Positions 24,605 through 37,300 of a DNA stretch of 64,000 nucleotides are shown one piece after another. Source of the stretch: Rostratula benghalensis. Lineage: Eukaryota > Chordata > Aves > Charadriiformes > Rostratulidae. The stretch spans positions 248,001-312,000 of the forward strand of contig VXAI01000194.1 in NCBI GenBank assembly GCA_013399305.1. The letters are read 5' to 3'. Positions within the stretch are counted from its first letter, which is position 1. Every line of letters starts with the position of its first letter. A model generated the notes under the pieces. The model did no database searches. It had not been told where the DNA came from and was given only the letters and a program-made list of their open reading frames with translations. The position numbers and the translations under genes were made by a program.

Positions 24605-27600
24605 ACCAAAATTGCCAAAACCACTTTTTTTTTTTTTTTTCCTCTCAGCTGGGTGGAATTCTGCCATCTTGTTATCAGAAATTACCTTGGGTTTGACTTT
24701 GTGATTTATTTGACAAATATTTAGTGGGTGCAAAAATAAAATTATCTCCTTTGATATTGTCAGATGAAGTGCTCAGCACTTGCCCACACTTCTCCTGCTC
24801 AGCTGGAGGCCCTCAGTATTCCTGGCAGGTTTTGCTTCAGACCTGAAGATACAACTGTTCCCCAAGTTTAACCAAACTTTTTTTTTTTCTTTTCTCAATC
24901 TCGGTAATCAATAAAATGCAATTGATTTTTACAGGCATAAATCATAAGGGCCTCTTAGTGCTCGGAGAGTATGCACAGTCTTGGTAATGAGACTGAATGA
25001 TCTGCTCTTTGTTTTGCTCCACGAGCTGTTTGTCACGTTGAAGCGGCTGCCGTGAATGACTCACTTCACTTTGAAGAGAGATTTATTTTTATAAACCATT
25101 ATTCCTTTTCCAGCAAAACCATATCCCCCCTCACACATCCTGGTGGTAGAACTGAAATGCCTGTTCCCATGAGGACTGGGAGGGGAAGACCCTGGGCTGC
25201 CAGTTCTGAGGGCTCCCAGCGCTGGCTGGACTTTGGCTGTGGGCACAGACACACGCTGGAAGTGCTGGTGTAAATTATTCCCAAATGAGAAAAAGAGTAG
25301 GCAGTACTGGTATAAAGTAAGAGTAGGATGTTTTTTCCACTCTAGTGAGACAGGTTGTTTTGTTTCAAAAGAAACAGCCATGCTTACAGGTATAAACACC
25401 ATTTTTCCTTCCCAGCTTCTGTAGGTCACCTCCAGCTTTCCCCGGGGGCTGCCCATGGCAGGAACCACCAAAGCCTGGCAGATGCTCATGGCAGAACCAC
25501 TGAAGGGTGACAGTCACCTGTGGACAACTTTGTACCGTGGCAAGGAAGGCTGTGACAGGAGGGGTGAGTGCCACTGATGGCTGCGGAGCAGGATGGGGAT
25601 GGGGATGTGGGGATGCCATTCCCGAGGCTGGAGCCACCGGAGAAGCTGGGCAAGGCCACGGGGCTGCTGGGCACAATGTGCTGCAGGACCCTGCTCCTCA
25701 TTTACACCATCTTCCATGGTCTGGCTTTACTACAGCCCGGGGAGAGCCATGGGATTGGCTGGTTTTTAAAGCTTGATATTGTGAAGTGATGTAATTCCCC
25801 AGAGGAGATGGGAGCGTGCGTAGCCTTCAACTTCTAAAGCTGAAGTTGTTCGTGTGCCTCCCATTTCTGAGCTCTGCTCCATGGAAAGCAGGTCAGCTGC
25901 CATCCTGCTCTGTGAGCATCTCCTTCCTTCAGTCATCTGGGTTGGTGTAGTTTGTAGGTTTTTTGTCCTGCAGTAGGACTTTTGTCACAGTGAGGGCTGG
26001 AGAAGCAGGCTCTTCTTTTGAAATTCATTTATATAAAAAGTAATATCTACCTTGTCTGGGATCTTCTTCTTGACAGTGACTTATAACTGATGTTTCAAAA
26101 AATATGCAAAAATTCCTGCAATGTCTCTAGCCTGTCAGCATTATATGCAAGAAAATTGCTTCCTGACCTCCATCATTTCATAACCTGAAGCATGAGGACT
26201 CATAATCTCAGCAACTGTATGTGCTACAGTTCCTGAAGCTGCAGATTCTCATCTTATTATTGTGGACAGATTGGACGCCAAATAGTTATAGCTTAATTTA
26301 AATGTCCATTCTAATCTTTGCTCTTTACTTCCTCCCTGGCTTTTATTGAAGTAAACAATCTATTTGCAAAATGAAATGCTTAAAACAAAATATGAGGGGT
26401 TTTCTGTGGGGAAATGTAGACCTAGCTTATTTATATGAGATGGTCAGAAATTGGTAGCTGTTTTATTTAAGAAGTTAAAAGCCTTTTAGACAGCTTTCTT
26501 TTCCTTCAGAACATAAATATAAGAACAGAGATCAGTTTGTCTTAATGTTTTTTTGACAGAAGCTGATGGTCTTATGGCTTTGTGCTAATGAAGAGTCTAT
26601 TAGAGGTGTACATTTAATTTTAACTGGCTGTTTTCTTGAGGCTTTATGTTTGTCTCCACCCCACACATCATTTACAGCAACATCTCAGCTCTCAGTGCGG
26701 GGTTTGGGCAATTCCTACCACCCATTATCACAGGTTCTGGTCAGCACCAGCTCCATCCTCCGCCCAGGTCTCTTGGGTCTGGGGAGCCCCCTTGGACCCG
26801 CTCGCCACCCCTGTATACCCCCCTCCCCCCCCATTAGAGAATGATCTAAAAACTGGTTTCTGTGTCTGCTCTGTTCAATATTTATGTGTTTTAATGCTGT
26901 TTCCAGCACCTAACCAATAATGATGTGAGTCTTCAGCCCGTTCCCCTGCGCTCTCCCTTTTGGGTGGTGTTTTAATTCACAGACATCACCTGTGAGGGAG
27001 CCTTTATTTAATACGAGGTACGTGTGGAGCAAACCAGGGGAAGCCTGGATTAACAGGGCTGAATAAATCTACCCAAAGACCTTCCCTCTTTCCATTTTTC
27101 TAATCAGGAATGTTGTCATCTTCGTTGACAGATTATTAATGCTGCGCACACGCCTGTAATAGAGATTGTGTTTTTCCATTCAGGGATTTTTGTCCTGATA
27201 AACAGACTGGCAGAGACAAGTTACCCTGGTCCCTGCATGAAGGTTTTTCGTTGAACTCAGCCAAGTTCTTGAGAGCCCCTGGCCCCGAGCCAGAGGACCT
27301 CTGTCATCGCTGCTGGCTCCTCCTCTGCAATCCATCACCACTGACCCGTCACCCCGGCAGCTACCAGAAGAAATCTGGCATCTGGCGTGTGTTTTTATCC
27401 CAGCCCAGGTTCTGGTGTCTTCCCTTTATCTTCGTGTCTGGCTCAAAGCTGCCGAAGCAGAGAGGGATCTTTGTGTGGAATTCAACAAGCTTTGGATCCT
27501 GCTTTTCTTTCCTTAGATATGTCTTCTTTCTTGTTTATTTTTGATGGCCCTTTGTGTAAGGGAACAAAATTTACCCTTCTCTCTGTGTTTACTCTGTATC

Positions 27601-29677
27601 TTTACTCCATCTATTCTATATGTTGTTTTTACTGATTATTTATTTATAGCTGTTTATCTTAAATATTCCTTATCCTCAATATTTCTCCATTCTGAGATGG
27701 CTTGTGAGGGCTGGTAATTTATGAGATGTGGAGCATTTCACAGCTGGGTCAGCAGTTCAGTTAACATAGTTCAGTACTGCATAAAGGGTATAAAAATCCA
27801 AGATTTTGGGTCGCTGTGGACCGAGGCTCTGGACTCTGAGTTCCTGCAGAGCAGATGGTTTTGGTTGGAAGGTGGAGAGGAGCGCAGTGGGATTTGGGCT
27901 CTGTGACCATCACTGTCCCCAAGCAGAGAGCCCAGGGTAGGTCTTCTCCTCCTTCCCTCGATCCTGGGCTCCTGTGGCCACCTCACTGAGCCCCAGTGGG
28001 TCCTGTCAGTGCAGGGAGCAGTGGGCTGGTGGGCTGCAGCTCCCTGGAGCTGGGCCACAGTGACTTTCCAGTGGCAATCAGAGTGGTGACCAAACACTTC
28101 TTGGGTCATGGACCCATCAGTCCCCCCATGCGACCCAAAGGGCTTGGGAGGTGGCTCTGGTCTCATTCAGCACCGTGTGCTTTGCTCAGGAAACAGTGCC
28201 AGTTTTATCATGTCATTAGTGCTTGTGCTGCCCCTGTGGAGGTAGGGGGTGCACAAAGGGTGGGGCAAGGATCGGGTGTCCCCCCCAGGACATCATTGCT
28301 CCCAGCTGAGCCCTGGCTCCTCGCTGTCCCCAGCTCTGATGACCATCAGCTGTCTCTGCCCTGAAATACCGGACCTGGGGGCACAGCTCCTCTTTCTCAG
28401 GTGGGCTGAGGGTTGTGAGCTTCTTGCAGGGGTGCTGGGCAGGAACAGCCCCCCAGTCTGAAGCTCTCTGGGTGGTGGTGGGAGGTTCAGCAGGACATGT
28501 GGCCCTTCCAGGGCTGCCTTGGCTTTGGGAAGCATGAGGCTCTGCAGCGGCTCTGGAGGCTCCTGCAGTGAGAAGGATAAAAACAGACCATGAGGACAGA
28601 GGAAAGGACCAAAGGCAAGTGAAATGGTTGGGCCTGTGTCAGGAACAAGGGCTGGTCCTGCTGCCTTTCACAGCTGCTAAATCCTCCAGGAGAAAACAAG
28701 TTTGTGGTGTCCCTGTGCCTGCACTGGGCTGAGAGAGGGGTGAGAGCAGCTCTGGAGCCCACGGCTGTGTCCATGGAGAGAGCCCGTGAGTACAAACCAG
28801 CTCCACAACTGTGTTTTCTGATGTGATATAGAAGCTGCTGCTTTAAATTATTCATTCGTTTGCCATAGTTTGTTTGTTTTATATTTAGTTTAACATGGTC
28901 TAGGGGTTGGAGTAATTTTCTAACTCACTGAATGATTTTTTTTTTATTATTATTATTCTCTTAAGCACCTTCTCTGTCACACGAAAACAAATTTCAATCA
29001 AGAGCACAAAGCACCTACTTGCAGCTGATGGACTTTATTTCCTGTGAATATCATTTAGCAGCTTTGGATAAATTTCATTTAAATGCATTTGCATGGTGAG
29101 GCCAAGTTAGCCTTTGACTTGGGGTGAACCAAGCTCTTTTCCATGCAAATACTTAGGGAAGGGAGTGACCCTGCAGCATCCAGGTTAAATATCTTTTTGC
29201 ATAATGGTGTGTGCTGTGAAATGCAATTAGGATATTTCTGCCTCTCTCTTTCTTGTCTCTTGGTTTGCTTTTTTTTTTATTTTAAAGGAAAGTAATTAAA
29301 CTGTTGGAGTGTTGCAGAGGGGATTTTTTTTTGTCTGTTTCTGTTGCTTGTTTCTGGTCGTGTTGCGGTGGGAATTGCCCTTCTGGCAGGGACAGCCTGG
29401 TCAGAGCCCCTTCCTTAGGTCAGCCCTGCAGAAAGACACACCATAGTGCCTCCTCCCCTCCCCAGATTCTCTTCCACTGAGTAATTTAGTAATTACTGCA
29501 TGTCTGCTGCAGAAAACCCTGGCCTAATTTTACTTTGAGTGTCACAGGATGAGCACTTGCCCAGTGCCTGGGAGCAGAGCGTGTGAGGCTGTAACAGGAC
29601 AAATGAGGTTTGGAGGAGCTGTGTGTGTTAATTTTCCTTTAAAGATTTCAATGTGCCTGATACAAGGGAGAAATGAC
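24605..29677. other. Non-coding unique sequence
   Basis: No gene is recognised. It contains a long T run (about 24625-24640), another at 24880-24890, a T-rich run followed by ATT repeats at 28935-28957, and an AT-rich unique block at 26020-26560. GC-richer segments at 25420-25740 and 27900-28500 contain only overlapping random-looking frames. Confidence 0.6.
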
Positions 29678-29755
29678 TGTTTTACAGATGGGAAAGCTGA
29701 GATGTGGGGAACAGAAAGGGCTCGGTGAAGGTCATACCAGAAGTGAGCTGCTGTC
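29678..29755 (-). mobile_element. MIR SINE relic
   Basis: Read on the plus strand, the sequence begins TTTTACAGATGGGAAAGCTGAG and continues through a GAAGGTCATACCAGAAGTGAG-like block. These correspond to the reverse complement of the MIR region that includes the CTCAGTTT...CATCTGTAAAA and GTGACCTT motifs. It is strongly diverged, as expected for a MIR copy in a bird. The assignment rests on recalled consensus. Confidence 0.55.
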
Positions 29756-32700
29756 TGTGACCCCCCAGGGTATCTGCTGGAGTTCTGCTTCTCATGGTCA
29801 TCTGGTTTTCTGGCTGGAGATTATAACCTCAAAGATGTGGTGAGAGAGGAGGATTTAAGTCCACAGCCAAAGTTGCAGGTTAAATGCAATAATTTCAGGC
29901 TATTTTGGTCTCAAAAATATACAGATTGATGAAATATCATCCAGGCTGAGGTGAAGTTCAGGAGATTCTTGATCAGCCCATCATGTAATCAAACTCGTGA
30001 GACTGGTGTTTCATTTCCAAAGCTGCATTTAGAAACTGTCAGGGAAAATTAATTCTAAATGTTGTCAGAGAAATTATTCATACCAGCAGTAGTTACACCA
30101 AATCATAGGGCAAGATTAACATCATCATTTAGCTATATAATCAAAATAATTTATATTTGTGGAGAATCCTGGATAACTGAACCAGTGTTTAGTTTAAAAA
30201 AAAACAAAAAACAAACCATCCTGCTAAAGCATGTGAGAGTAGATGGTCTAAGAAAATCAAGACTTGATCTTGGAGAGTTTGACAAAAAGGAGCTTGGAAG
30301 GAACAGCAGTTTCATCAGTTACTTTTAGTGAATAATTTGCTGAGCTCACTGGTGTCCGTGCTCTTCAGAGAAGCACTTAGAGGCAGTGGCTGCCTGAAAA
30401 TGGCTCATGTGTTCAGCACCTTCTGCAAAAGAGGTCTGAGCTCCTGTCAGTAAACACTAAATAAATTATAACGATAATTAAGAACCTGCCACTGTCTATA
30501 AAGCCTTGCGTTTGCTCTACTTTTCTAAAGGTGAAAAAGGCAGAGGCTGTTCACAGAAAACAGTGTTTTGGCTGTGGTTCTTGTGAGCTGGGGTCTGGGC
30601 CAGGTCTGACCATGGTGGTCTGAAATATCCCAGCCCAGGTGGTTTTGTGAGTGCAGAGTTCTTGTCTCCTGCCCCCAACACCAGCAGGACAAGTTTCAGC
30701 TCCCACTGGTTTTTACCTGGTGCTAGAAACATAAGTACCTTGAAATATCTTGAATGCAGCACTTGGCCTTCGTTGAGAATTTTAAGCTTTACCTACTAAC
30801 CTGAAAATTCATTTTGCTTGCGATAATGTGGAACACTTCAAATTCCTATTGTTTCTAAAATCACTTCAGATAACTCCTTCGAGCTGTCTTTATAAGCCTG
30901 GAATGTGTTCAGGTTTGCCAAAGTATTCACCACTTAAAGGCACATCTTCCTTCTGCGCTGGGGGAAATAAATTGAGGTTCTGAGAAGCAGAAAACGAGCA
31001 GAGTGTGCTATGAACTGGCATCACAATTGCAGTTCCTCCTTGAAACTGCCATGCGTTCCAGTTCTTTTGATTCCATAATCCATGCTCTTTCAGGGAGTCA
31101 ACTGCATGACCCTTCAACTCGGGAGGGATCCAGTACTGAGTTTAATCTGCCTAAAACTGGCCAAGTCTGAAATACTGAGTCAAAATTGAAACAGAGCTAA
31201 TCTAATTTGTATTGATTTTCATATTTTTTTTAAACCGAGCTTGTTGACGATATGCAGGTTTTCAAGAAATGTCTGGGGTAAAATTCGTTTACTCTTGTGT
31301 TTGTTAGAAAACACAAGTGATAGATCTGCTACCATTTTGGCACCGTATTCTTTCTATAAGTTTAGAGAAAGGAGTGGTTTAAATCCCAGTTAGAAGTAAC
31401 ACTGGATCATTTCAAGCAACTGCTTTCTTGGAGCTGCTTGTATTTTCTAATCTCACAGAAGAAAATGTGTGTGGGTGACTGGAATCACCAGGATTTGTTA
31501 GTTCACCTGAAAATAAATTAGCAGTTTTACTCTTGTAAGGAGGCACAGGCTGGGTTATTTTACCACTGATGCCTAATCAGTAGCTGAACACCTTCAAGCC
31601 TCCGGGTAGTTTTCTGGAAGCTTCTTGCTGAAAATGAGAGTGGCATTTGGGCTCCTGAGCTACAGCTGTGAAAATTTACCCTTCCTGAGTGAAGCTGGGA
31701 GAGGCCCCCTCTGCCTCAGGTGTGTTTGAGTTAAGCACTGAGATTTCTGATATAACCCCTCTCCACAGCCCTGAGCCCCAGAGAGGGCAGTGCTCTGTGG
31801 GTTTCACTTTCTCCCCAACCAAAAGGGTTAAAAACACAAACATCCACCAGGAAGAAACCTTTTTCTGGATGGATGGGACAATGAACATTTAACAAATATT
31901 TTTGTGTTCTAAAGATGACTGAGCCAGTGAAATTGTGAGGAACCCATGTGCTGTATCGAGCTGGCATCTCATCCATCTTGAAACAGAATTTTTATCTTTT
32001 TTTCTGGAAATAAAGAATGCTGTTCTGTGCCCTCTGTGCTGTCTCCTTCTGCAGAAACAAATGCCTCTTAAAAACCCTGAGAGCTTAGCAAACTAAGAAA
32101 ATCAATGGACTTCTTTTTCCCCACCAATATCTAAATAGACATTTTTATGTGTTTTTACATTGTTAGCTGTTGAACAAAAGGTCACGACTGATTTGAAGTC
32201 AGGCTTTATAACCCAGATGGGTTTAGAAGAAAAAAAAAAAAAGCCATTTCTTTGGCTTTTTTGTCAGAATGTGAATAAAAAGATAAACAAACATATACAT
32301 ATCCCTATGCTACGTCACTGCAACAGCTCTGTAGGCAAGTCCTGCTGTTGACAAACTCGGGGTGGAACCACCCTGTGAACTTGTGTTGTGTTTGGCAGCA
32401 GAACCTTCCCGATAAGGCAGAGTGGCATCAGTCTATAAATCCCAGAGATTTATGGACAAATACTGTAAGAACAATAACCTTTCTCCCTTCTAATATTCAC
32501 CTCTTCGTTCACGTTGTAGCAGTGGATTTCTGTTATGGGCTGTTCTTTAGGAATGTATTTCGTCAAAACCTATCTGCTAGAGATGTTCTCCAGATTTAAG
32601 CCAAAATCAAAGAGAATTGGGCTTAGACTGAGGGAGAAAGTGGAATTTAGAATCATAGAGGATGAAGATGACAATGCAGATTTTAGAAATCAAAGCATTT

Positions 32701-35094
32701 ATATCCCTGGAGCAAATTTGATGCAGTTAAACTGACTCCACTGCATGACAAGTGTCTGCTGTTAGAATTACCCCAAATGGAGTTTTGCTTTTGTGAATGG
32801 AACCTCTGTGGTTGGTGCTGGGTGAGTGACCGGTGCTGGGTACCAGCAGAGGTGTTGTGCTGTGAGCTGAATTCTTCTGGAAGTGGGTACTTTGGAGGGA
32901 GGGATCTGTGCAAATTCCTGTTCCTCCTGTTGTCACTCCTGGCAGTACAAAGCTTTTGTACTTGATAATTTTAAATGTTTATCTTCTGAAGCAAAGCTAT
33001 GTTGGGTTTCCAAGACCATGTTTGATGGCCAGTCTGATAGCAAGACCTTCCAGAAGGATGTTTTCCTTTCATCTGAGCAGGAAAGCTCAACAAAATGCTG
33101 TGTTTTGAGGAGGGTGCTGCTCTGCTTCCCCATCCTTGGCTGGAAATACACCAGCAGACCTGGACTGACTGGTAATCTGTCCCTTCTAAGGGACAGTTGG
33201 CCACTGTAGAGTAAAGCCATTGCCCAGGCTCCCACTGTGTGGAGGAGTGGGATATTCATCCAGTTGCAGAAAGAGGACTTGGAGGGAGCCCTGGGCTCTG
33301 CCTGCTTGTCCCAGGCAGGACCAAATCCCAGGAAACATTTCTGACAAATCTTTGTCTAAGCAACACTTAAAGCCCTCTGGGGATGGATATTTCATAGGTT
33401 CCACAAACAGTCCCTTAATAACCTGCTACGAAATGAAAAGCAAATTTAATGAGGACTCCAGCAGCTCCCAATTCAAACATCACTTTAGAAAGACAAAGCA
33501 GTGAAAGAATTGAGTCAATTTACATCTTTTGGCAGGGAAGTGTAAATCACTAGAAGGAAAGAAAGGCGTATGGTAAATACAGTCTTAGTTTGTAGTGAGT
33601 GAGGGAAACTGGCACAGCAGCAGCTGCGTTTACCAACCCAAATGTGAAAACTCAAAGTAATCTTGTAGAAAATATCACATACAGCTAATAGCACCCAGTA
33701 CTAAATTAAAGGAATAAACATCAGAGGCTGCACAAGGTTGGCACAGCCATGTCTATGGGCCAAGTGACATCTGACTGCATGGGCTGGAGGAGGACTCTGT
33801 GCAGCCAGAGCTACAGCTGCCTTAAGAAAAACAATTATTTTTTATTGCTTTTATTTAAATTAAATCCTGCCATAATTTATAGCATGAAAGAGATGAATGA
33901 AATTATGCTATGCAAAAATCCATTTGTGATGTCTTAATGTGTCCTAAATAGAGTAGGCTCTGAGATGCACCCCTCGTGTCCCAATGGAGTTGGTGATATT
34001 AATCAAGCTCGTGATGGGCACGTGGCATCTACGCTCAGGACTGGCTCGCTCCAATATGATTGCTCTGTCTGGTGGAAAAAGGCAAGTTTAATGTGACATC
34101 ATCAATCTAAGACCAAGAATGGGATAGATTTTCTGATTACGAGGTTAAGTGATGCATCAAGAGAGAGCAGAGCTTGGTCATTGCTAATCATTTAAATTTA
34201 GGAAGACTGAGGACCATGACATTATTGGCTGGCATTAAAGAGCAGCTCTTTGATACCAGCCATTTGTACGTGTCCTTTCTTCTTCGTGACTATATTTATT
34301 ATCCAAGCAATAGGAGAATAGCCTCAGGGAAGCCATTCTGCTCAGTCTTTTGGTCTTCAATTCTCTCTGGCTGGTGACAGCACCATGATGTAACCCAGAA
34401 ACTCCAGAAAGGCTTGCACAAGCCTGAATATAACACATATTTTGTTATTGGATCAAGGTGATCTTGAGCCACAGAAGAGGGAAGTGTACTGGACATAAAA
34501 GGAAATTTGGCACTAGGTTTGCAGGCCCTGTTACCTGTGAGCTGGTTAACTTCAATGCTTTGCTGTTCTCATGTTAACTCAGGATTCAGTTTCCAGTCAG
34601 ATTTAATCTGCATTATGCCTGCTCCCAGTGAAGCCCCTGGTCCTCAGAATTCAATGAAGTGAGTAGATGAATCAAGGCAGACTGTCCTGCTGAGATGCTG
34701 ACTCTGTTTCCCCTGGCAATAATCCCTTCATTAAACCACTGCTGCCCTGGTTCAGAATGTCGTATCTTAGCGGAGGATGAGATTCCTCTTTCATAAAAGA
34801 AAAAAGAAAGACAAGGTTGGACCCTCAAGAGCAATTTTTAATTATTTCCAGATCTTCTGGATCATTAGGAAGATGAAAGATGGCATCAGTTAAGATGCAG
34901 GGCACACTGATATAATGTAATTGATTTTTACATATATTTAACTGATGATTCGTAGAATGTGATATGGCTGAAGCAGCACAGCCTTAAGTGCAGTCTAAAT
35001 ATGAAAGGTCCAAGCTCATAATAGAGAGATTACTGGGTCTGCCACTTCTGAAGGTGAGAGCCTGAGGACAGGATTCTTGATGTTCATCATCATT
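29756..35094. other. Non-coding unique sequence
   Basis: No gene is recognised. AT-rich blocks without repeat signature occur at 29880-30260, 31180-31330 and 33500-33960. A short open segment with a GTGAGT donor lies at 32766-32821 and a 10-bp direct repeat at 32814-32841. Frames are at most about 108 codons. Confidence 0.6.
32766..32821 (+). other. Exon-like open segment (weak)
   Basis: A 56-nt segment is open in the frame starting AAT TAC CCC and is followed by a GTGAGT donor at 32822. The preceding acceptor (GCTGTTAG) has a poor pyrimidine tract. The reading phase does not match the segment at 41752. Recorded only as a weak candidate. Confidence 0.1.
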
Positions 35095-35150
35095 ACCCGT
35101 ATTTATTATTGGCGTTATAGTGATGGCTGGAGGCTAGGTCCTGATGCTGG
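35095..35150 (-). mobile_element. Possible CR1/L3-type 3'-end relic
   Basis: TATTTATTATTGGCGTTATAG is followed by a TGGAGGCTAGGTCCTGATG-like block. This order matches the reverse orientation of the same ancient amniote LINE tail seen at 24498-24604. Only about 55 bp are alignable by eye, so the call is tentative. Confidence 0.4.
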
Positions 35151-35709
35151 TTGTGGTAGGAGCTCACGAGTGGAGCAGAGCAATGGAGTGCAGGAGTGTG
35201 GGCTTGGTGTGGTTACCATCAGGATGCCTGTTGGGGCTGGGATTCTGCCTGTGGAGCATCGTCCTTGCTGCCTGCTGGTATGTGCTGCCCAGAATCCATT
35301 AGATTTTTTTTCCCCCCCCCAAACTTTATATTCTTCATCTATAAAGGGACTTGCCAACCCCACCATCTTTAGATAAATTTCCAAGACTCTGGCTTCCTGG
35401 TATCTACCCTGCCAGCAGCCCAAACTGGGGGTGCTCCCAAGCTCCCAGCTCCCTTGCTGAGCAAGGGGCTGCTCTGTTTGCTTTCCCATGATGGTCCCCA
35501 ACCTGGCAGGGCCCGTAGCCCAGGGGGGAGCTAAACCCACCTTAAGTAATCTGTGTCACAGCCAGGATTTGTCAGGCTAGAACTCTGGGGATTAGGTCTG
35601 ACAGCCAGCCTAGAAAACCTGCACAAACCCTACTCATCTAGGAGATGTTCCAGGCTTTGATAGCTTCAATTTTTCATTTCAGGGACTTATATTGATTGCT
35701 TTAAGAATT

Positions 35710-35741
35710 ACACACACGCACACACATATAACACAAACACA
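35710..35741 (+). repeat. Imperfect (CA)n microsatellite
   Basis: A 32-bp stretch is dominated by CA dinucleotides with interruptions (G, ATAT, AA). The interruptions suggest an old, decaying microsatellite. Confidence 0.8.
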
Positions 35742-36653
35742 GAGTACAGGAAAATCAGAGCAAACTTTTTCCCAAACAGTCATATCCCAAAGGACTGGGA
35801 AGGATTGATTTTCACACGTTCAGCTTTTAGGCTATTCACATCTCAATCCAGACAATTTTCTTTCAAGAGAGTCCACTACAGTCCACTTAATTGTATTTTT
35901 CTAACCGAGCAGTGGAAGAGATTTGTTGGCTTTACTGTCCAAAGAAGACACAAATCTTTTCTTCCAATTTTTTCCCTTGAGTTGCTAATATAGTGAGTGA
36001 ATTTCTGACCCTAAAAGCAATAAAATATCAAATTGTTGAGTTCAACACCACAGGGAAAAGATTAGTTCATGGTGGAATTTAAAGACTTGGAAGGGAGGTC
36101 CTGGCTGTATGTTTTTCTATTTTTTTTTTTATTGGGTAGCAATTACTCTTAGTATAACTTTCCAATTTGGTCAGGACAGTATGCTACCTCTGATTCTGTG
36201 CTTCATGCAATGGCTCAGAAAAATAATCCTAGTACGGGCATTAAAAAAGCATTCTTTTATATATTTTCTTTGGCTCCAAGTTTAATAGTTAGGTATATCA
36301 TATGCAGTCAGGTCAGGTATTTCAGTGACATCTTGTAAATTGGGTTAAAAATACAGTTTTGTAATTCCTTCTATCCAAGTTTGCAGGTTTATTTGAGGCT
36401 CAGACGTTATAAAATAATCAGTTAAAATATGTGGCTTTATTTGCAAGCTTCACTGCACCTCCCTTACCTGGGAAGTAGGACCGTGAGAGATGGCTGGGTC
36501 AGGAAGGTGCTGCTTTGTGGAGCAGCAACACAAAGATAATTAGATAAATTATCCAACTGCTTTGTTCAGCACTTCACAAGTTGAAGAATTAAAGGTCCAA
36601 CCCACTGAGATCCAGTGAAGGCTTCACTCTGTGCTGGTCTCTTTTAAGCTCCC

Positions 36654-36679
36654 TTTTTTTTTTTAAAAAAAAAAAAAAA
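36654..36679 (+). repeat. T11-A15 palindromic homopolymer
   Basis: Eleven T are directly followed by fifteen A, giving a perfect AT palindrome with potential to extrude as a hairpin. Confidence 0.9.
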
Positions 36680-36949
36680 GCAAGGAAGAAAAGGCAGAGC
36701 AAAAATTCATTATGGTCAAAATATTTTATGGGTTGACAGCTCCAGAGCTCCATGCTAGACTTTCTCAGTTTTTCTTAAGTGACTGAGGAATCTCATTTCA
36801 TAAACCAGCTTGCCAAAAGCTTCCCTGTATACAACCTGGTAAAAATAAAAGTTTCAACCCATTTTGTTACTTAAAGCAGAGGTTAAAGCCCCTGGGGGAG
36901 GAAAAAGTGGGTGCTGAGCAGGATGGCATTGATCCTTCAGCTCAGCGCT

Positions 36950-37300
36950 GCAGCACGAAGTTGTAATAACAGTTACTGTGAATAACTGTTTATTCCATCC
37001 CAGCAAAACAAGCAAATAAACTGCCGATGGTGGTTTGAAACTTCATACAGTGTAATACTCCTGTAATGGAATGCTTTTAGAGAGGAGCCATAAAAATAAA
37101 TTGAAAACTGCTTTTCTGCTGGATACAGCTGGCATAAGCGCCATCTGAGCAAACTGGATAACGTGGAGCTTAACGTAACATCGCTGGTTTTATTACTCGG
37201 AAGCGACAGGTCTTATAATAGTATAAATTCACTTAAAAAATGGACTTTTTTTAGAAGCCCTCTGTGTTAATTCTGCGTGGTATAATTACAGTTTTTTTAT
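36950..37300. promoter_or_regulatory. Candidate conserved non-coding element
   Basis: A repeat-free, AT-rich block that nevertheless keeps six CpGs in about 70 bp (37138-37206). It contains an 8-bp inverted repeat AACAGTTA/TAACTGTT (36968-36990), which has MYB-like cores on both strands. CpG retention within AT-rich DNA suggests low germline methylation or constraint. Conservation cannot be tested from one sequence, so the call is inference. Confidence 0.3.

Larger units (their letters stand above)
35151..36949. other. Non-coding unique sequence
   Basis: No gene is recognised. It includes an imperfect CA-rich microsatellite at 35710-35741, AT-rich unique DNA at 35990-36450, and a T11/A15 palindromic homopolymer junction at 36654-36679. 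Confidence 0.6.

Noticed and set aside
27845..27875. Possible antisense CR1 end (GATGGTTTTGGTTGGAAGG)
   Set aside because: Only about 20 bp resemble the CR1 terminus and the adjoining sequence does not continue the match.
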